64,000 nucleotides of DNA from Helicobacter vulpis (GCF_003660395.1 NZ_QXQT01000008.1:1-64000); one strand, 5' to 3'. Positions 29,288 through 39,768 are shown, counted from the first letter of the stretch. The notes: a model not told the origin generated them from the letters alone. Numbers and translations are program-made.

Positions 29288-30472
29288 TTGGATGTGAATT
29301 TTCAGGTGTTTAAGCCCATGGGTCTTACGCTTGTCTTGGCTGCAGCGGGAAAGGGCACGCGCTTTTTAGAGGGTTTGCAAAGTCCCATAGAACTTAAAAA
29401 ACAATGGTTGCTGGTGCGTGGGATGCCTCTATGGCAAAGGGTTTATGAGCAATTCGAACGCTTGGGGTGTTTTGAGCGCATTGTGTTGGTGGTGGGTAGC
29501 CAAGTTGAGCAGGTGTTTGTGCAACACCGCCTCCCTAGCGCGTGCGTGGTGCTGGGGGGCAATACCCGCCAAGAGAGCGTACAAAACGCCCTAGAGCATG
29601 TACAAAGCCGCTTTGTGGTGGTGAGCGATGTGGCGCGTTTTGGGCTGGATTTGCGCGTGCTCTCTGAGCTCTTAGAGGGCATGCGTACCCATCAGTTAGA
29701 GGGCATGGCCCCTGCATTGCCTCCCACAGACACCTTTGTATACGAACACCGCGCGCTAGAGAGGGATCGCGCCCTTTGCGTGCAAACCCCTCAAGTTTGT
29801 TTGACCAGCGCGCTCAAGAAAGCCTACGCATTGGGCAATTTTAGCGATGAGAGCAGCGCGCTTTTACACGCGGGCGGGCGCGTGGAATTCATTCAGGGTA
29901 GCCCCCATCTGCACAAACTCACCACGGCAGCGGATTTGGCCATGCTCTCTGGGCTGCTGGACCCTCCTAGCCAGCATGTGGGCATGGGCTTTGATGTGCA
30001 TGCCTTTGAACCCAACAAGCCTTTAAAGCTAGGGGGGGTCGCCATTGAGCCAGCCGATTGCGCGCATTTAGGGCTTAAGGCCCACAGCGATGGAGATGTG
30101 CTCTTGCACGCCTTAAGCGATGCGCTCTTGGGGGCGATCAAGGGGGGAGACATTGGGATGTATTTTAGCGATCAAGACAGCACATTGGCCGGCTTGGATT
30201 CTGCTATCATCGTGCAAGAAATCCGCACTCTAGCCCAAAACATGGGGCATGCGATCGTGGATGTGGACTTGAACTTATTAGCCCAAATCCCCAAGATCGC
30301 GCCCTATAGAGCGCGCATTTGTGAGAATATCGCGCGTTTATTGCACATCCCCACCCATCATGTCAATCTCAAAGCCAGCACCACAGAACATTTAGGATTT
30401 ATTGGAAGAAAGGAAGGAATGGGCGCGCAGGCGCTTGTGCAAACCAAAACCTGCCCCCTAAAACCCGCATGA
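29288..30472 (+). CDS. ispDF: Bifunctional IspD/IspF isoprenoid enzyme
   Basis: One protein carrying the cytidylyltransferase (IspD, residues about 10-225) and the cyclodiphosphate synthase (IspF, about 232-394) of the non-mevalonate pathway. IspD: LVLAAAGKGTRF and VVSDVARFG. IspF: GMGFDVHAFEPNKPLKLGG, KAHSDGDVLLHALSDALLG and KASTTEHLGFIGRKEG with metal-binding Asp and His. The fusion is normal in Helicobacter and Campylobacter. The start is TTG, with AAGAAGG eight bases upstream; ATG 29318 would leave less of the IspD N-terminus. Overlaps the next gene (ATGA), as in HP1020-HP1021. Confidence 0.95.
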   Translation: MDVNFQVFKPMGLTLVLAAAGKGTRFLEGLQSPIELKKQWLLVRGMPLWQRVYEQFERLGCFERIVLVVGSQVEQVFVQHRLPSACVVLGGNTRQESVQNALEHVQSRFVVVSDVARFGLDLRVLSELLEGMRTHQLEGMAPALPPTDTFVYEHRALERDRALCVQTPQVCLTSALKKAYALGNFSDESSALLHAGGRVEFIQGSPHLHKLTTAADLAMLSGLLDPPSQHVGMGFDVHAFEPNKPLKLGGVAIEPADCAHLGLKAHSDGDVLLHALSDALLGAIKGGDIGMYFSDQDSTLAGLDSAIIVQEIRTLAQNMGHAIVDVDLNLLAQIPKIAPYRARICENIARLLHIPTHHVNLKASTTEHLGFIGRKEGMGAQALVQTKTCPLKPA

Positions 30473-31350
30473 AAAAAGTTGAGAAAGTCTTGATTATTGA
30501 AGATGAAGTACATTTAGCCCAAAGTATCTCCAACGCCTTAGCCAGTTTGGGCTATCGATGCCAGAGCGTGTCTAGTATTTTCCACAATTTTAAAGAAGAT
30601 TACGATGTGGTCTTGGTTTCTTCTAAGGTTTGCGTGGATCGTTGCGAGCATTTTGTGCGCAAAAACTCTAAGGCGATCACCATCATGATGGCTTCTTTCA
30701 TCAGTGAAGATAGCGTGAATCGCCCCATTCAGGCAGGCGCGCGCGACTATATTCTCAAGCCTTTCAAGATGGACGATTTGATCCGCAAGATCACCTACCA
30801 CAAATCCTATCAAGAAACCATGCAGCGCGCGCGGCTCTATGATAAGTATTTAGATTTCATGCACGCCCCCCATGACTTCAAACCCTATCTAGATCAAGAC
30901 CCCCCCTTCATCGTACGCAGCCACACCCAAAGCCATGCGGATCTTTTTGTCCTGCACTACGCGCGCGCCAACCACCTAGATTTAGAATTTTTCTCACTCC
31001 AAGATGCCCCCCTAGAATCCATGCGTGGCATGTTCTATGCCACCCATTTAGAGACTCTCAAAAGCGCAGAGCGCGACAAGTGCCTCAAAGCCCTCAGCAA
31101 ACAAGAGGCCATTATGTCCTTTGTGGGCGCGGGGCCTGTAGAATTTGAAAGGGTGATCGCTTTAGACACCAAGCAACCCCAAGGCGCTCCCCTAGAATTA
31201 CTTTCCATCCAGGACTATGAAAAACACGCCATCGTACAATTTGGCCCCTTTTACACAGACACCCAATTGGCAAAACATCTAGGCATTAGCCGCAAATCTC
31301 TATGGGAGAAGCGCCGCCGCTACAATCTGCCCCGCCGCTCTAATATTTAA
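30469..31350 (+). CDS. Atypical orphan response regulator (HP1021 type)
   Basis: 293 residues. N-terminal receiver-like domain (1-125: VLIIEDEVHLAQSISNALAS, GARDYILKPFKMDDL). The expected phospho-acceptor Asp position reads VVLVSSKV, so phosphorylation is unlikely. A middle region of unknown fold follows, then a C-terminal Fis-like helix-turn-helix (TQLAKHLGISRKSLWEKRRRYNLP). The H. pylori counterpart is a phosphorylation-independent regulator linked to redox response and to the replication origin. Coupled to ispDF by overlap and convergent with comF, overlapping it by 11 bases. Confidence 0.93.
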   Translation: MKKVEKVLIIEDEVHLAQSISNALASLGYRCQSVSSIFHNFKEDYDVVLVSSKVCVDRCEHFVRKNSKAITIMMASFISEDSVNRPIQAGARDYILKPFKMDDLIRKITYHKSYQETMQRARLYDKYLDFMHAPHDFKPYLDQDPPFIVRSHTQSHADLFVLHYARANHLDLEFFSLQDAPLESMRGMFYATHLETLKSAERDKCLKALSKQEAIMSFVGAGPVEFERVIALDTKQPQGAPLELLSIQDYEKHAIVQFGPFYTDTQLAKHLGISRKSLWEKRRRYNLPRRSNI

Positions 31351-31930
31351 AAACATGCGCTAGCACCACCCCAAAGTGCACGCGCACCTTAGCGCGTCTT
31401 ACAGCCTGCAAGGCTTGGCACATGGTGGTCCCTGTGGTGAGAATGTCATCAACCATAAAGCCCTCCAACCCGCTTTGCCCCTTGTACACAAAGCCCTTAC
31501 TATGGCTTTGGCGAAAGGCTAGGCTTTGTCCGGCATAGGTGACCTGGTTGCTGGCATGCAGGGTGTTATAAAGGGGGTAAAACACCCTCTCTTGGCAAAA
31601 TTGCCTTAAGATGACCGCAGTAGGCGCGTAGGCGCGCTTGAGGCGATCGTCTAAGGCGATCCCATAAAGAGGCTTAGGCAAATGAAGAGTGGGGTATACT
31701 TGGGCTAAAAAGGCTAAATACGCCTTGTGGGCTAAGAGGGCTAAGAGGCGACTCCCGATGTCATAATACTTGCTCTTCAAGAGCATCTCCATTTCTTCAT
31801 AGAGATAAAACCCATAGATAACAACCCCCTCCACTTCACGCGTTAAAATTTGGGGTTCTAGGAGGGGATCACAGCGCGCGCACACCAAAGCAAGGGGGCG
31901 TATCCACCTCTCACACAGCACACAGCGCAT
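31340..31930 (-). CDS. comF: ComF-family phosphoribosyltransferase-like protein
   Basis: 196 residues with an N-terminal zinc-binding module (MRCVLCERW...CARC) and a C-terminal phosphoribosyltransferase fold whose PRPP loop is GFMVDDILTTGTTM. ComF proteins act inside the cell after DNA uptake in transformation; the reaction is not settled. Last gene of the long minus-strand run, overlapping tmk. The window also carries comB4 and comB8 of the uptake machine. Confidence 0.88.
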   Translation of the reverse strand: MRCVLCERWIRPLALVCARCDPLLEPQILTREVEGVVIYGFYLYEEMEMLLKSKYYDIGSRLLALLAHKAYLAFLAQVYPTLHLPKPLYGIALDDRLKRAYAPTAVILRQFCQERVFYPLYNTLHASNQVTYAGQSLAFRQSHSKGFVYKGQSGLEGFMVDDILTTGTTMCQALQAVRRAKVRVHFGVVLAHVFKY

Positions 31931-32489
31931 GCGCGTGGACTTTCTCTAACACCATTTTATGTACTTGTTCTACGCTTTTGGAGGCGTCTATGGTGTGGGT
32001 GGGTACCCCTAGTAGAGTGGTGGCTTGCTCAAGGCGTGTTTGCACCTGCATGAGAAAATCCACCCCCTTAAGCTCAATGCCATCGGGGTTTTTGGCATGC
32101 AAGCGCGCTTTTAGCGTGTGCAAATCCAAGCTTAACAACAAGACCATGTCGGGCAAACAATCTATGCCGGTGTTGCGGTGTAACTCCCATGCTTGCTTTA
32201 GAGAATAAGGCGCATAAGCCAAACCGGAAATCAGAGAACGATCGCTAAAAATCAGCTTGTGGGCGTTGGGTTTGATCACCTCTTCTAAATGCAGGGCGCG
32301 ATCGGCTAAAAATAAGAGAAATTGGGTTTGCGCACAAAGGGCGGAGTGCAGGGCGGCATGGCGCAGCTGTACCCCTAAGGGCGTGCCCCCGGGCTCACAA
32401 GTGAAAATTGCCTCTGTAAAGAGGGGCTTGAGCAAATTAATTTGGGTACTCTTGCCACTGGTGTCCACCCCCTCAAGCGCGATCCACAT
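31911..32489 (-). CDS. tmk: Thymidylate kinase
   Basis: Phosphorylates dTMP to dTDP. About 192 residues. P-loop [13 protein letters not shown] at the very N-terminus supports the ATG at 32489 (with GGAGA four bases upstream) over the frame start at 32504. Also [10 protein letters not shown] and the lid-region [12 protein letters not shown]. It overlaps both coaD and comF. Confidence 0.95.
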   Translation of the reverse strand: MWIALEGVDTSGKSTQINLLKPLFTEAIFTCEPGGTPLGVQLRHAALHSALCAQTQFLLFLADRALHLEEVIKPNAHKLIFSDRSLISGLAYAPYSLKQAWELHRNTGIDCLPDMVLLLSLDLHTLKARLHAKNPDGIELKGVDFLMQVQTRLEQATTLLGVPTHTIDASKSVEQVHKMVLEKVHAHALCAV

Positions 32490-32967
32490 GCCATCTCCGC
32501 TCAATAAAATCCACCACGCTTTCAGGCACTAGGTGGGTGATTTGCCCCTTGTGGGCTAGAATGCTGCGCACCACAGAGGCGCTAATAAAGGCGTTTTGCA
32601 AGGCGGGCATGAAATAGATTGTTTCTAATTGCGGGTTTAAAGACTTGTTGGCATAGCCCATCTGAAACTCAAATTCAAAATCGCTCACCGCCCTAAGCCC
32701 TCTAATGATATAACGCGCCCCGCGCTCTTTAGCCAAATCCACCAATAGCCCCTCAAAGCCCACGCACTCCACGCGCCCCAAAGAGCCAACACTCAAGCGC
32801 ATCATCTCTAGGCGTTCTTCTAGGCTAAACATGGGCGATTTGGCCTTAGAGCGCGCGATCGCCACCACCAGCCCCCCAAAAAGCGCGCTAGCGCGTTGGA
32901 TAATGTCCAAATGCCCGTTTGTGATGGGATCAAAAGTGCCCGGATAAATGGCGCAATGCTCTAACAT
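32473..32967 (-). CDS. coaD: Phosphopantetheine adenylyltransferase
   Basis: Makes dephospho-CoA from phosphopantetheine and ATP. About 164 residues. The nucleotidyltransferase motif [15 protein letters not shown] near the N-terminus sets the start at the ATG at 32967 (overlapping the ubiX stop by seven bases) and not at 32979. FISASVVR corresponds to the ISSTxVR motif. Complete and in conserved order with ubiX and tmk. Confidence 0.95.
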   Translation of the reverse strand: MLEHCAIYPGTFDPITNGHLDIIQRASALFGGLVVAIARSKAKSPMFSLEERLEMMRLSVGSLGRVECVGFEGLLVDLAKERGARYIIRGLRAVSDFEFEFQMGYANKSLNPQLETIYFMPALQNAFISASVVRSILAHKGQITHLVPESVVDFIERRWHVDRA

Positions 32968-33527
32968 GGTTGCCCCCAACGCGCGTAAAGATTATTCACA
33001 ATCCCCAAAGCGTCCAGCCATTTGCCCACCAAAAAGAGCTCCATACTCTCCAAATTCTGAGGGTTGGTGTAATAGGTGAGCATGGGCGGGGCGATGAGCG
33101 CTTGGGCGCGCGCAAGGGTGAGCAGGTTTTCTAGGGCGATGCTGTGCAGAGGCAACTCCCTAGGGGCGATGAGGAGTTTTTTTTGCTCTTTGAGGATTAC
33201 GGCCGCGCAGCGGCTCATCAATTCATCGCAGATCCCATGGGCGATCTTGGCGATGATGTTCAAACTAGCTGGGATGATGGCCATCGCGTCTATGCCAAAA
33301 CTCCCTGAGGCGATGGGCGCGTCAATTTGGGATTCTTCAAAGAGTTCTAGGGGGCGAGGCCACGCTTTAAGCGTGCTTTTGAGATCAAGCCTAGCTTCTG
33401 TGCGCGCCACGCGTTTAGCACTCTGGCTCATCACCACAAAGAGTGCGTACTCTTGGGGTACATGTTCTAAGAATCTAAGCGCGAGCTGTGTACCACTCGC
33501 CCCGCTAATGCCCACGACTAATTTCAT
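32961..33527 (-). CDS. ubiX: Flavin prenyltransferase UbiX
   Basis: Makes the prenylated FMN cofactor used by UbiD-type decarboxylases. 188 residues. [18 protein letters not shown] at the N-terminus, [15 protein letters not shown], and the [18 protein letters not shown] region match the family. It overlaps flgA (ATGA). No ubiD is in the window. Confidence 0.93.
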   Translation of the reverse strand: MKLVVGISGASGTQLALRFLEHVPQEYALFVVMSQSAKRVARTEARLDLKSTLKAWPRPLELFEESQIDAPIASGSFGIDAMAIIPASLNIIAKIAHGICDELMSRCAAVILKEQKKLLIAPRELPLHSIALENLLTLARAQALIAPPMLTYYTNPQNLESMELFLVGKWLDALGIVNNLYARWGQPC

Positions 33528-34183
33528 AACACCTCTCCTTTGAGCAACCCGGTGATTCTCACCTGTACGCGCTTTTTACTCTCCACATTCAAGGCTTCAA
33601 TGATCTGATTCAAACTCCCATTTTGCAAGGCCTGCAAAGAAGTTTCTAAGGAGATCGATCCGCTGACTAAGGTGGCGCTAAAGATTTCATTCTTGTAAAC
33701 TAAAATCTTGGGCGCGACTTTGTCTATGCTTAAAAGGGTGTTTGCCCCTAAAAAACTCTTGGTACTGCTATTGTTGATATAGGAGCGATCTAGGGGCATG
33801 GTGTTGAATTGCTCAAAGGGCACGCTTTGGGCGTAGGTGTTGCTAGAGTCCAAATTGACATCTTTTTTGAGCATGTTCTTAGTTTTAAAAACCTCAATTT
33901 GGGCGATCACTTGGTATTTGACTAACGCCTCTCCCACACGCACCAAGCCCTCTTTTTTTAAGAATTGCTGGGAGCGTAGGTTGAGGGGGGGGTGGGGTTT
34001 GGCCAAAAAGGCTTCTAAACGCGCTGGATCGCCGCTGATTATTTGGGCTTGCACGGAGGCGATGTCAAAGCGGTAGGCGTGGTAAAAGTGTTGGTAGGCC
34101 TCTTGAATTTGCAAGGCGATGCGCGCTAGGGGATCGCCTAGCAACCATTGCCAACACAACAATCCCAAAAAAAGCGCGCGCAT
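33524..34183 (-). CDS. flgA: Flagellar P-ring assembly chaperone FlgA
   Basis: 219 residues with an N-terminal export signal (MRALFLGLLCWQWLLGDPLA). The C-terminal SAF-like region (SFLGANTLLSIDKVAPKILVYKNE, then SISLETSLQALQNGSLNQII and [12 protein letters not shown]) is typical of FlgA, the periplasmic helper of FlgI. Between uvrD and ubiX, overlapping the former by one base (TAATG). Its co-transcription with pflB places two flagellar genes in a largely housekeeping operon. Confidence 0.85.
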   Translation of the reverse strand: MRALFLGLLCWQWLLGDPLARIALQIQEAYQHFYHAYRFDIASVQAQIISGDPARLEAFLAKPHPPLNLRSQQFLKKEGLVRVGEALVKYQVIAQIEVFKTKNMLKKDVNLDSSNTYAQSVPFEQFNTMPLDRSYINNSSTKSFLGANTLLSIDKVAPKILVYKNEIFSATLVSGSISLETSLQALQNGSLNQIIEALNVESKKRVQVRITGLLKGEVL

Positions 34184-36045
34184 TAGTGGCCTTTGAGAAA
34201 TAATTTGGCCTCTTGCAAGAAGCTAGAGGGGGATAAACCCTTCTGCAAGGTGTTGAAATACACCCGCTCCTGCGCGCTGCACAAATAGAGTTCTTCTTTG
34301 GCGCGCGTGATGGCCACATAGCACAGGCGGCGTTCTTCTTCTAGGTCTGCTTTATAGTAGGGGAAGAAATCTTCTTCAAACCCCACCACGAAAACCACCC
34401 GAAATTCTAGCCCCTTAGCCGCGTGTACACTCATGCAAGAGAGGGCTTGATCGTTGCGGGGGTTAGGTTCTTCTAACACACTCTGTTCTAAAAACTCTAC
34501 TAGGCTAGCCTCTGGGTCCTCAAAATGTTCTTCTAGCATGCTATAGAGGGCTTGTATGCACTCTAATTCTTCTTCAGAACAACGCGCCTCTAAGGGCACA
34601 GCCTGCAAAAGCGCGCCCAACACTGCGGCATTTTTATAGGAGGCTAGGGATTGTAAGAGCGCGTAGAACTGCTCTAAGGCTTTGCCTATCCGTTTGGACA
34701 ACACCCCTTTTAAAAGGCCTTGTTGGTGGAGCTGGTAAATTGAGAGCGCGCGCGCTTTACAGAGTTCTTGGAGTTTTTTTAAACTGCTTGCACCAACCCC
34801 CCTAGGGGGGGTGTTGATAATTCTGTACAAATGGGTGTCGTCATTAGGATTGACAATGACCCTCAAATAAGCGAGCAAGTCCTTGATAATGGCGCGCTCA
34901 AAAAAACCCGTCCCCCCCACCACCCTATAGGGGATTTTAGCCCCGCGTAACCCCTCTTCAACGCCCTTACACAGCGTGTTAAAGCGGTATAAAATGGCCA
35001 TCTGCCCATAGGGCACGCCCCGTTTGGCGCATTCTAAGATCGTGGAAATGAGGAAGGCGTTTTCTTCTTGGGGGGTGGTGGAATGCTTAAAAACGAGGTG
35101 TTGGTTGGCATGGATAGGGTTATGGCTAAAGAGGATTTTAGGGTGGCGGCGGGTGTTGTGCTGGATGAGGGTGTTGGCGCATTGGACAATGTCTTGAGAG
35201 GATCGATAGTTTTGCTCCAACTTGATCACCTTGGCCTGGGGGAATTGATCGTCAAAATCTAGGATATTGCTAATGTCTGCGCCCCTAAAGCCATAGATAC
35301 TCTGATCGTCATCGCCCACCACACAGAGATTTTGATGCGTGGTACAGAGCTTTTGCAAGAGCTTGAATTGGAGGGGGTTGGTGTCTTGGTATTCATCTAC
35401 CATGATGAATTGGTAGCGTTGGCTGGTCTCAATGGCTAGGTCTTGATAGGTTTCTAGCAAGGCATAGGGGAGGGCTAATAAGTCGTCTAGATCGATCAAA
35501 TTGTGCGTTAAGAGGAGTTCTTGATAGATTTGATAGCTTTTTTGGACATCGGGGTAGCAATCCTGCAAAAGGATTTGCTGGTTTTTGATCATGGAGATTT
35601 GTTTAAGGACACTGCCCAAATAGGCGCGCTCCTCCATGTGGGGGGGTTTGCATTTTAAGATCGCTTCTTTGCTAAGAGTCTTGGCCTCTTGGGGGGAGAG
35701 CAATTTGAAATTGTGGCGATCTAGCAGATGGGCGTACTGCTTGAGAAAAAAGAGCCCAAATTTGTGAAAAGTGGTCAGCAGGGGGCTTGTGGCGCGCGTG
35801 TAACCACAGGCGCGCAAGAGCGCATCGGCGCGCGCTTTCATCTCGCGCGCAGCCTTGTTGGTGAAGGTGAGCGTAAGGGTCTGCTCAGGGCGCACCTGCG
35901 CGCAACCCAACAAATAGGCTAAACGGGTGGTGAGGGTTTTAGTTTTGCCACTGCCTGCCCCAGCCAAGATGAGCAGGGGACCTTGCACATGCGTACACGC
36001 GCGCACTTGAGGCGCGCTTAGACCGGCTAGGAGTTTGTCTTTCAT
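34183..36045 (-). CDS. uvrD: UvrD/PcrA/Rep-family DNA helicase
   Basis: Superfamily 1A 3'-5' helicase, 620 residues, shorter than E. coli UvrD (720). Motif I ILAGAGSGKTKTL, motif Ia LTFTNKAAREM, motif II MVDEYQDTN, motif III VVGDDDQSIYGFRGA, motif IV KLEQNYRS, motif V MSVHAAKGLEF, motif VI CYVAITRAKEELYL are all present. It lacks much of the C-terminal tail. Roles in mismatch and excision repair and in limiting recombination are inferred from family. Overlaps pflB and flgA. Confidence 0.94.
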   Translation of the reverse strand: MKDKLLAGLSAPQVRACTHVQGPLLILAGAGSGKTKTLTTRLAYLLGCAQVRPEQTLTLTFTNKAAREMKARADALLRACGYTRATSPLLTTFHKFGLFFLKQYAHLLDRHNFKLLSPQEAKTLSKEAILKCKPPHMEERAYLGSVLKQISMIKNQQILLQDCYPDVQKSYQIYQELLLTHNLIDLDDLLALPYALLETYQDLAIETSQRYQFIMVDEYQDTNPLQFKLLQKLCTTHQNLCVVGDDDQSIYGFRGADISNILDFDDQFPQAKVIKLEQNYRSSQDIVQCANTLIQHNTRRHPKILFSHNPIHANQHLVFKHSTTPQEENAFLISTILECAKRGVPYGQMAILYRFNTLCKGVEEGLRGAKIPYRVVGGTGFFERAIIKDLLAYLRVIVNPNDDTHLYRIINTPPRGVGASSLKKLQELCKARALSIYQLHQQGLLKGVLSKRIGKALEQFYALLQSLASYKNAAVLGALLQAVPLEARCSEEELECIQALYSMLEEHFEDPEASLVEFLEQSVLEEPNPRNDQALSCMSVHAAKGLEFRVVFVVGFEEDFFPYYKADLEEERRLCYVAITRAKEELYLCSAQERVYFNTLQKGLSPSSFLQEAKLFLKGH

Positions 36046-38507
36046 CGGAAATCTTCCCTATTGGTGGGGGCTTTGATCACAAAATCTAAATAATTGGATT
36101 GGAACTTATTATCCTTGATCACGCCAAAGTGGTTCAGGCTGGCTTCTAAATTCCCGTTGCGCTGGTACAATAACCCCAAACCATAGCGTACATCATAATT
36201 CCCGGGCAATTTGGTTTTAGCAAATTCTAAGATCAACGCCGCATCGCTGTAGCGTTTCATGGCAATATTGGCTAAAGCCCCTAGCATCAAGGGTTCTGCA
36301 TCCACTTCTTTGCGTTCGTCAATGAGAAAATTAAACAAACTAATGGCCTTTTCATATTTTTTTTGAAAAATACTGATCAAGCCTAGCATGCGCATTAAAT
36401 CCGTGCTCAAATCTGGGTCTTGGGTCGCGCTCAGGCGTAGGGTGAGTTCTCGCTCTTGTTGGTTTAAGAGCCCGGTGATAAAGCCCAAATAGATGTACAT
36501 CTTGCGCGCTAGAAGGGGGCCGTGGATGAGCTCTTCTACGTTCATATTTTTATTAGTTAAAAAGGCGTAAGCCCCTAACATCTGCTTGATGTCCGCGCGG
36601 TATTTGAGCATCATCTCATAAAAGAGATTGGTGAGCATGTTATTGGGTTGCATGGTCTGCAGGGCTTTAAAGCTATTCACGAGGCGTTGCTTGTCATGGG
36701 CTTTATGCGCGTAGGCGACATTGAGCGCGTAGTAAATTTTTAGGGGTTTGTGTACATGGCTTAACCAGCTCAAATCGTCATTGCTCGCGTCATTGAGGTA
36801 GGCGATAAAGGAATGCAAAAAGGCGCGCTGGACTTTATTGTTAAAATTCATGTTTTGAAAGTCTGTGGTGAGCTTCTTTAAAAACATGTCTGTGTCCTCG
36901 TAATTGAGCCGCCCCGCTAGCACCGCAAAGATACCCGCTAAGATGTTGCGGCTGTCTAGATAATAGGACTTCTTAAAATGGAAACTCGCATGGTTGAAGT
37001 CCTCTAGTTGGGCATAAATGAGTGCGGCATTGTAATGACTCACTGCATTATTAGGATTGGCCTGCAAGGCTAGCTTGAGTTGGCGCAACGCGCTTCTTAG
37101 ATGGGATTGGCCCACATCCTTAAGGGCGCGCAAGGTGTATTGATCTGAAGTGCTCATATCCTTACCCGTGTTTAAGACCTGCAACGCGCTCTCTAAATCC
37201 TTGTCTCCATTGGTGTCCACAAACGAAACCCCTGCTTGTACCACGGCTAGCCCCCTCTTGACATCTATGAGATTGAAGGGCGCGTAATAAAAGAAAATAC
37301 GATAAATAGGCAGCCCGATACTCCCTTTAAAATTATTGGTCCAAAAATCGCGCCGCACGGTGTTGATGTCAAAAAAACGCGCGTTGAGTACCGGGGCGAT
37401 GGGGTAGGTGTCGCTTAAAATTTTGAGTTTGTGGGCATTATTAGCGCTCTGTTGGCCCAAGAAGCCCAGTACACGGCTCGCTTCAATGAGATTCCCCATT
37501 TTTAAATAGATGATCTCCATGGCCATGAAAGTACTCATGTCTTCTGGGAATTGTTCGCTATAGTGCTTGAGATGTTCTAGGGCTTCATCATAACGCCCCA
37601 AGCGCGCGGCAAGCAAACCTAGGGCTTTTTGATCTTTGGGCGTGGCGACTGCGTCCAAATTATCTAAGGCGTTTTGTGCGTCTCCAAAGAGGAGGTATAT
37701 TTTGCTCGCTAGGCGTTGGCGCGCGCTTTTAAACATGGTCGAATCGGAGTGGTTTAAAGTGGAGAGAGTTTCAAAGTAATGCCCCCCATAGTAGAGCCCT
37801 AGGGAATACGTGTAGGCATAAACAGGTTGGTTGGCGATTTCAGGGAGATGTTGCATGGTGAGTTTCAAATAACGGGTGTAGAGGTCCATGTTATTGAGAT
37901 AAAAAGAAGCCACCATCGCGTTGATCGCGTTCACGCTGGTATTTTGCCCCGATTCGATGGCATTGTTAAAGGCAGAGAGCGCGCCGGTGTAGTCGTGTTC
38001 GCGCATCTTGATCACACCTAAATTGTGGTTAGCGATACTAGAAGAGAGGCGCGAAATGTCGTTAAAAATATTTAAAGCTTCTTGGCGCTGCCCTTGTTGG
38101 TAAAGAATGTCGGCTTTGGCGATCAATGCGTTGATCGCTTCTTCATTACTCAAGCGAATCGCATTACCCTCCTGTAAGGTGGGCAAGTAGGCAAAATCCT
38201 CATCCTGATTAGCGTTGCTTTTTTCGCGCTCTTTTTGGAGTTGCCCTTCAGTTTCTAAGAGCTCCTTGCGTTCGTTACGGTGCTTGTAATGGATCGCCAC
38301 AGAAGTACCTACGATCAATAAAATCAGGGCTAGCAACCCCCCACCCACAGCGATAATTAATTTATAGTGCTGTTTTATCACCGATAAGGTGTTGGTGATT
38401 CTTTCAAAAGTGGTGTGGCTAAAGACCGATCTTAGTGCTTGGAAAGAAGAGGCCAGCCCGGCTTTGTTCTTGGAATTTTTTTCGTTATTTTGAGGATCGT
38501 CAACCAT
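36042..38507 (-). CDS. pflB: Paralysed-flagellum protein PflB (TPR stator scaffold)
   Basis: 821 residues: a cytoplasmic N-terminus of about 50, a single membrane helix (LIIAVGGGLLALILLIVGTSVAIHY, shown here as one hydrophobic span near residue 60), a charged coil, then TPR-like helical repeats to the end (NHNLGVIKMREHDYTGALSA, AVSHYNAALIYAQLEDFNHA, YGLGLLYQRNGNLEASLNHF). Length, topology and its place beside serS match PflB of Campylobacter and HP1479 of H. pylori. PflB forms part of the periplasmic disks that recruit MotAB stators in wide, high-torque motors. Overlaps uvrD. Confidence 0.85.
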   Translation of the reverse strand: MVDDPQNNEKNSKNKAGLASSFQALRSVFSHTTFERITNTLSVIKQHYKLIIAVGGGLLALILLIVGTSVAIHYKHRNERKELLETEGQLQKEREKSNANQDEDFAYLPTLQEGNAIRLSNEEAINALIAKADILYQQGQRQEALNIFNDISRLSSSIANHNLGVIKMREHDYTGALSAFNNAIESGQNTSVNAINAMVASFYLNNMDLYTRYLKLTMQHLPEIANQPVYAYTYSLGLYYGGHYFETLSTLNHSDSTMFKSARQRLASKIYLLFGDAQNALDNLDAVATPKDQKALGLLAARLGRYDEALEHLKHYSEQFPEDMSTFMAMEIIYLKMGNLIEASRVLGFLGQQSANNAHKLKILSDTYPIAPVLNARFFDINTVRRDFWTNNFKGSIGLPIYRIFFYYAPFNLIDVKRGLAVVQAGVSFVDTNGDKDLESALQVLNTGKDMSTSDQYTLRALKDVGQSHLRSALRQLKLALQANPNNAVSHYNAALIYAQLEDFNHASFHFKKSYYLDSRNILAGIFAVLAGRLNYEDTDMFLKKLTTDFQNMNFNNKVQRAFLHSFIAYLNDASNDDLSWLSHVHKPLKIYYALNVAYAHKAHDKQRLVNSFKALQTMQPNNMLTNLFYEMMLKYRADIKQMLGAYAFLTNKNMNVEELIHGPLLARKMYIYLGFITGLLNQQERELTLRLSATQDPDLSTDLMRMLGLISIFQKKYEKAISLFNFLIDERKEVDAEPLMLGALANIAMKRYSDAALILEFAKTKLPGNYDVRYGLGLLYQRNGNLEASLNHFGVIKDNKFQSNYLDFVIKAPTNREDFR

Positions 38508-38508
38508 T

Positions 38509-39768
38509 TCACACCCACGCTTTCAAATAGGGTTCTAAGACCTTGGGGATGTCAATCTCCCCATTGTGTTGTTGGTGGTTTTCCATCAAGGCCACCAAAG
38601 TGCGCCCCACAGCCAAGGATGAGCCATTGAGGGTATGTACTAGCGCGTTTTTCTTGCCCTCTTTGTAGCGGATTTTAGCCCGGCGGGCTTGAAAATCGCG
38701 CGTGTTGGACACCGAGCTAATCTCGCGATAACACCCCTGCCCGGGCAACCACACTTCAATATCCACCGTGTTGCTCGCGCTAAAACCTAGATCCCCGCTA
38801 CAGAGTTGCACAAAGCGATGGGGGAGCTCTAGGGCGCATAAAATCGCGCTGGCCGCCTCTAACATCTTTTCTTGCATGCGCGCGCTCTCATCTGGGTGGG
38901 TGATTGCGACCAATTCTACCTTGTCAAATTGGTGTTGGCGGATAATGCCATGCGTGTCCTTAGACGCGCTGCCCGATTCTTTGCGAAAACAGGGGGTGTA
39001 GGCGGTCATCATAATGGGCAGGTCCTGTGCGCGTAAAATTTCATCGGCGTACAAATTGGTCAAACTCACCTCAGAAGTGGGGATCAAAAACAAGGATTCG
39101 CCCTCAATCTTGAAGAGATCTTCTTGGAATTTGGGGAGTTGCCCCGTACCAAAGAGACTAGCCGCGTTCACAATCACGGGCGGGCTGACGATCTCAAACC
39201 CGCGCGCGGCATTGGAGTCGAGCATAAAATTTGCTAGGGCTCTGTGTACTAACGCCCCTTGCGCGCGCAAGACATTAAAACGACTCTTGGAGATCTTCAC
39301 CGCTCTTTCAAATTCGATCCAGCCATTTTTTTGGGCGAGTTGGTGGTGTTCTTGGGGGGGGAAATCAAAGTCCTTAGGGGTTAAAACGCGCTTGATCTCT
39401 ACATTGTCGTTTTCGTCCTTGCCAAAGGGGGTGGTTGAATCTAGCAAATTAGGAAGCCCGGCTAAAAGGGTGTCAAGCTTTTCTTCTAGAGTGTTGGCTT
39501 GGGCTTGCAAATGGGCGATTTTGGCCTTGTTCTCTTCTAAAGAGGTCTTGATGGCAGACGCGTTAGGATCGTTTTGGCGTTGGGCTTGAAAAAAATCCTT
39601 AGAAATCCTATTTTGGAAGGCTTGGGCCTCCTCAAGCTGGAGTTGTTGGGCTTTAAACTCTAATAAAAGCGCCTTTAAATCTAGCAAGATTTGGGGGTCT
39701 ACAAAACGCTTTTGCAAATTGGCCACCACCCCCTCAAAATCCTTCAATAACAATTTTTTATCAATCAT
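38509..39768 (-). CDS. serS: Seryl-tRNA synthetase
   Basis: Class II synthetase charging tRNA-Ser. About 419 residues. N-terminal antiparallel coiled coil (residues 28-100) that grips the tRNA long arm, then motif 2 with [21 protein letters not shown] and [13 protein letters not shown], and motif 3 [19 protein letters not shown]. The ATG at 39768 (MIDKKLLL) has AGGAG four bases before it and is preferred over 39783. Overlaps the nitrilase-family gene by eight bases. Confidence 0.97.
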   Translation of the reverse strand: MIDKKLLLKDFEGVVANLQKRFVDPQILLDLKALLLEFKAQQLQLEEAQAFQNRISKDFFQAQRQNDPNASAIKTSLEENKAKIAHLQAQANTLEEKLDTLLAGLPNLLDSTTPFGKDENDNVEIKRVLTPKDFDFPPQEHHQLAQKNGWIEFERAVKISKSRFNVLRAQGALVHRALANFMLDSNAARGFEIVSPPVIVNAASLFGTGQLPKFQEDLFKIEGESLFLIPTSEVSLTNLYADEILRAQDLPIMMTAYTPCFRKESGSASKDTHGIIRQHQFDKVELVAITHPDESARMQEKMLEAASAILCALELPHRFVQLCSGDLGFSASNTVDIEVWLPGQGCYREISSVSNTRDFQARRAKIRYKEGKKNALVHTLNGSSLAVGRTLVALMENHQQHNGEIDIPKVLEPYLKAWV

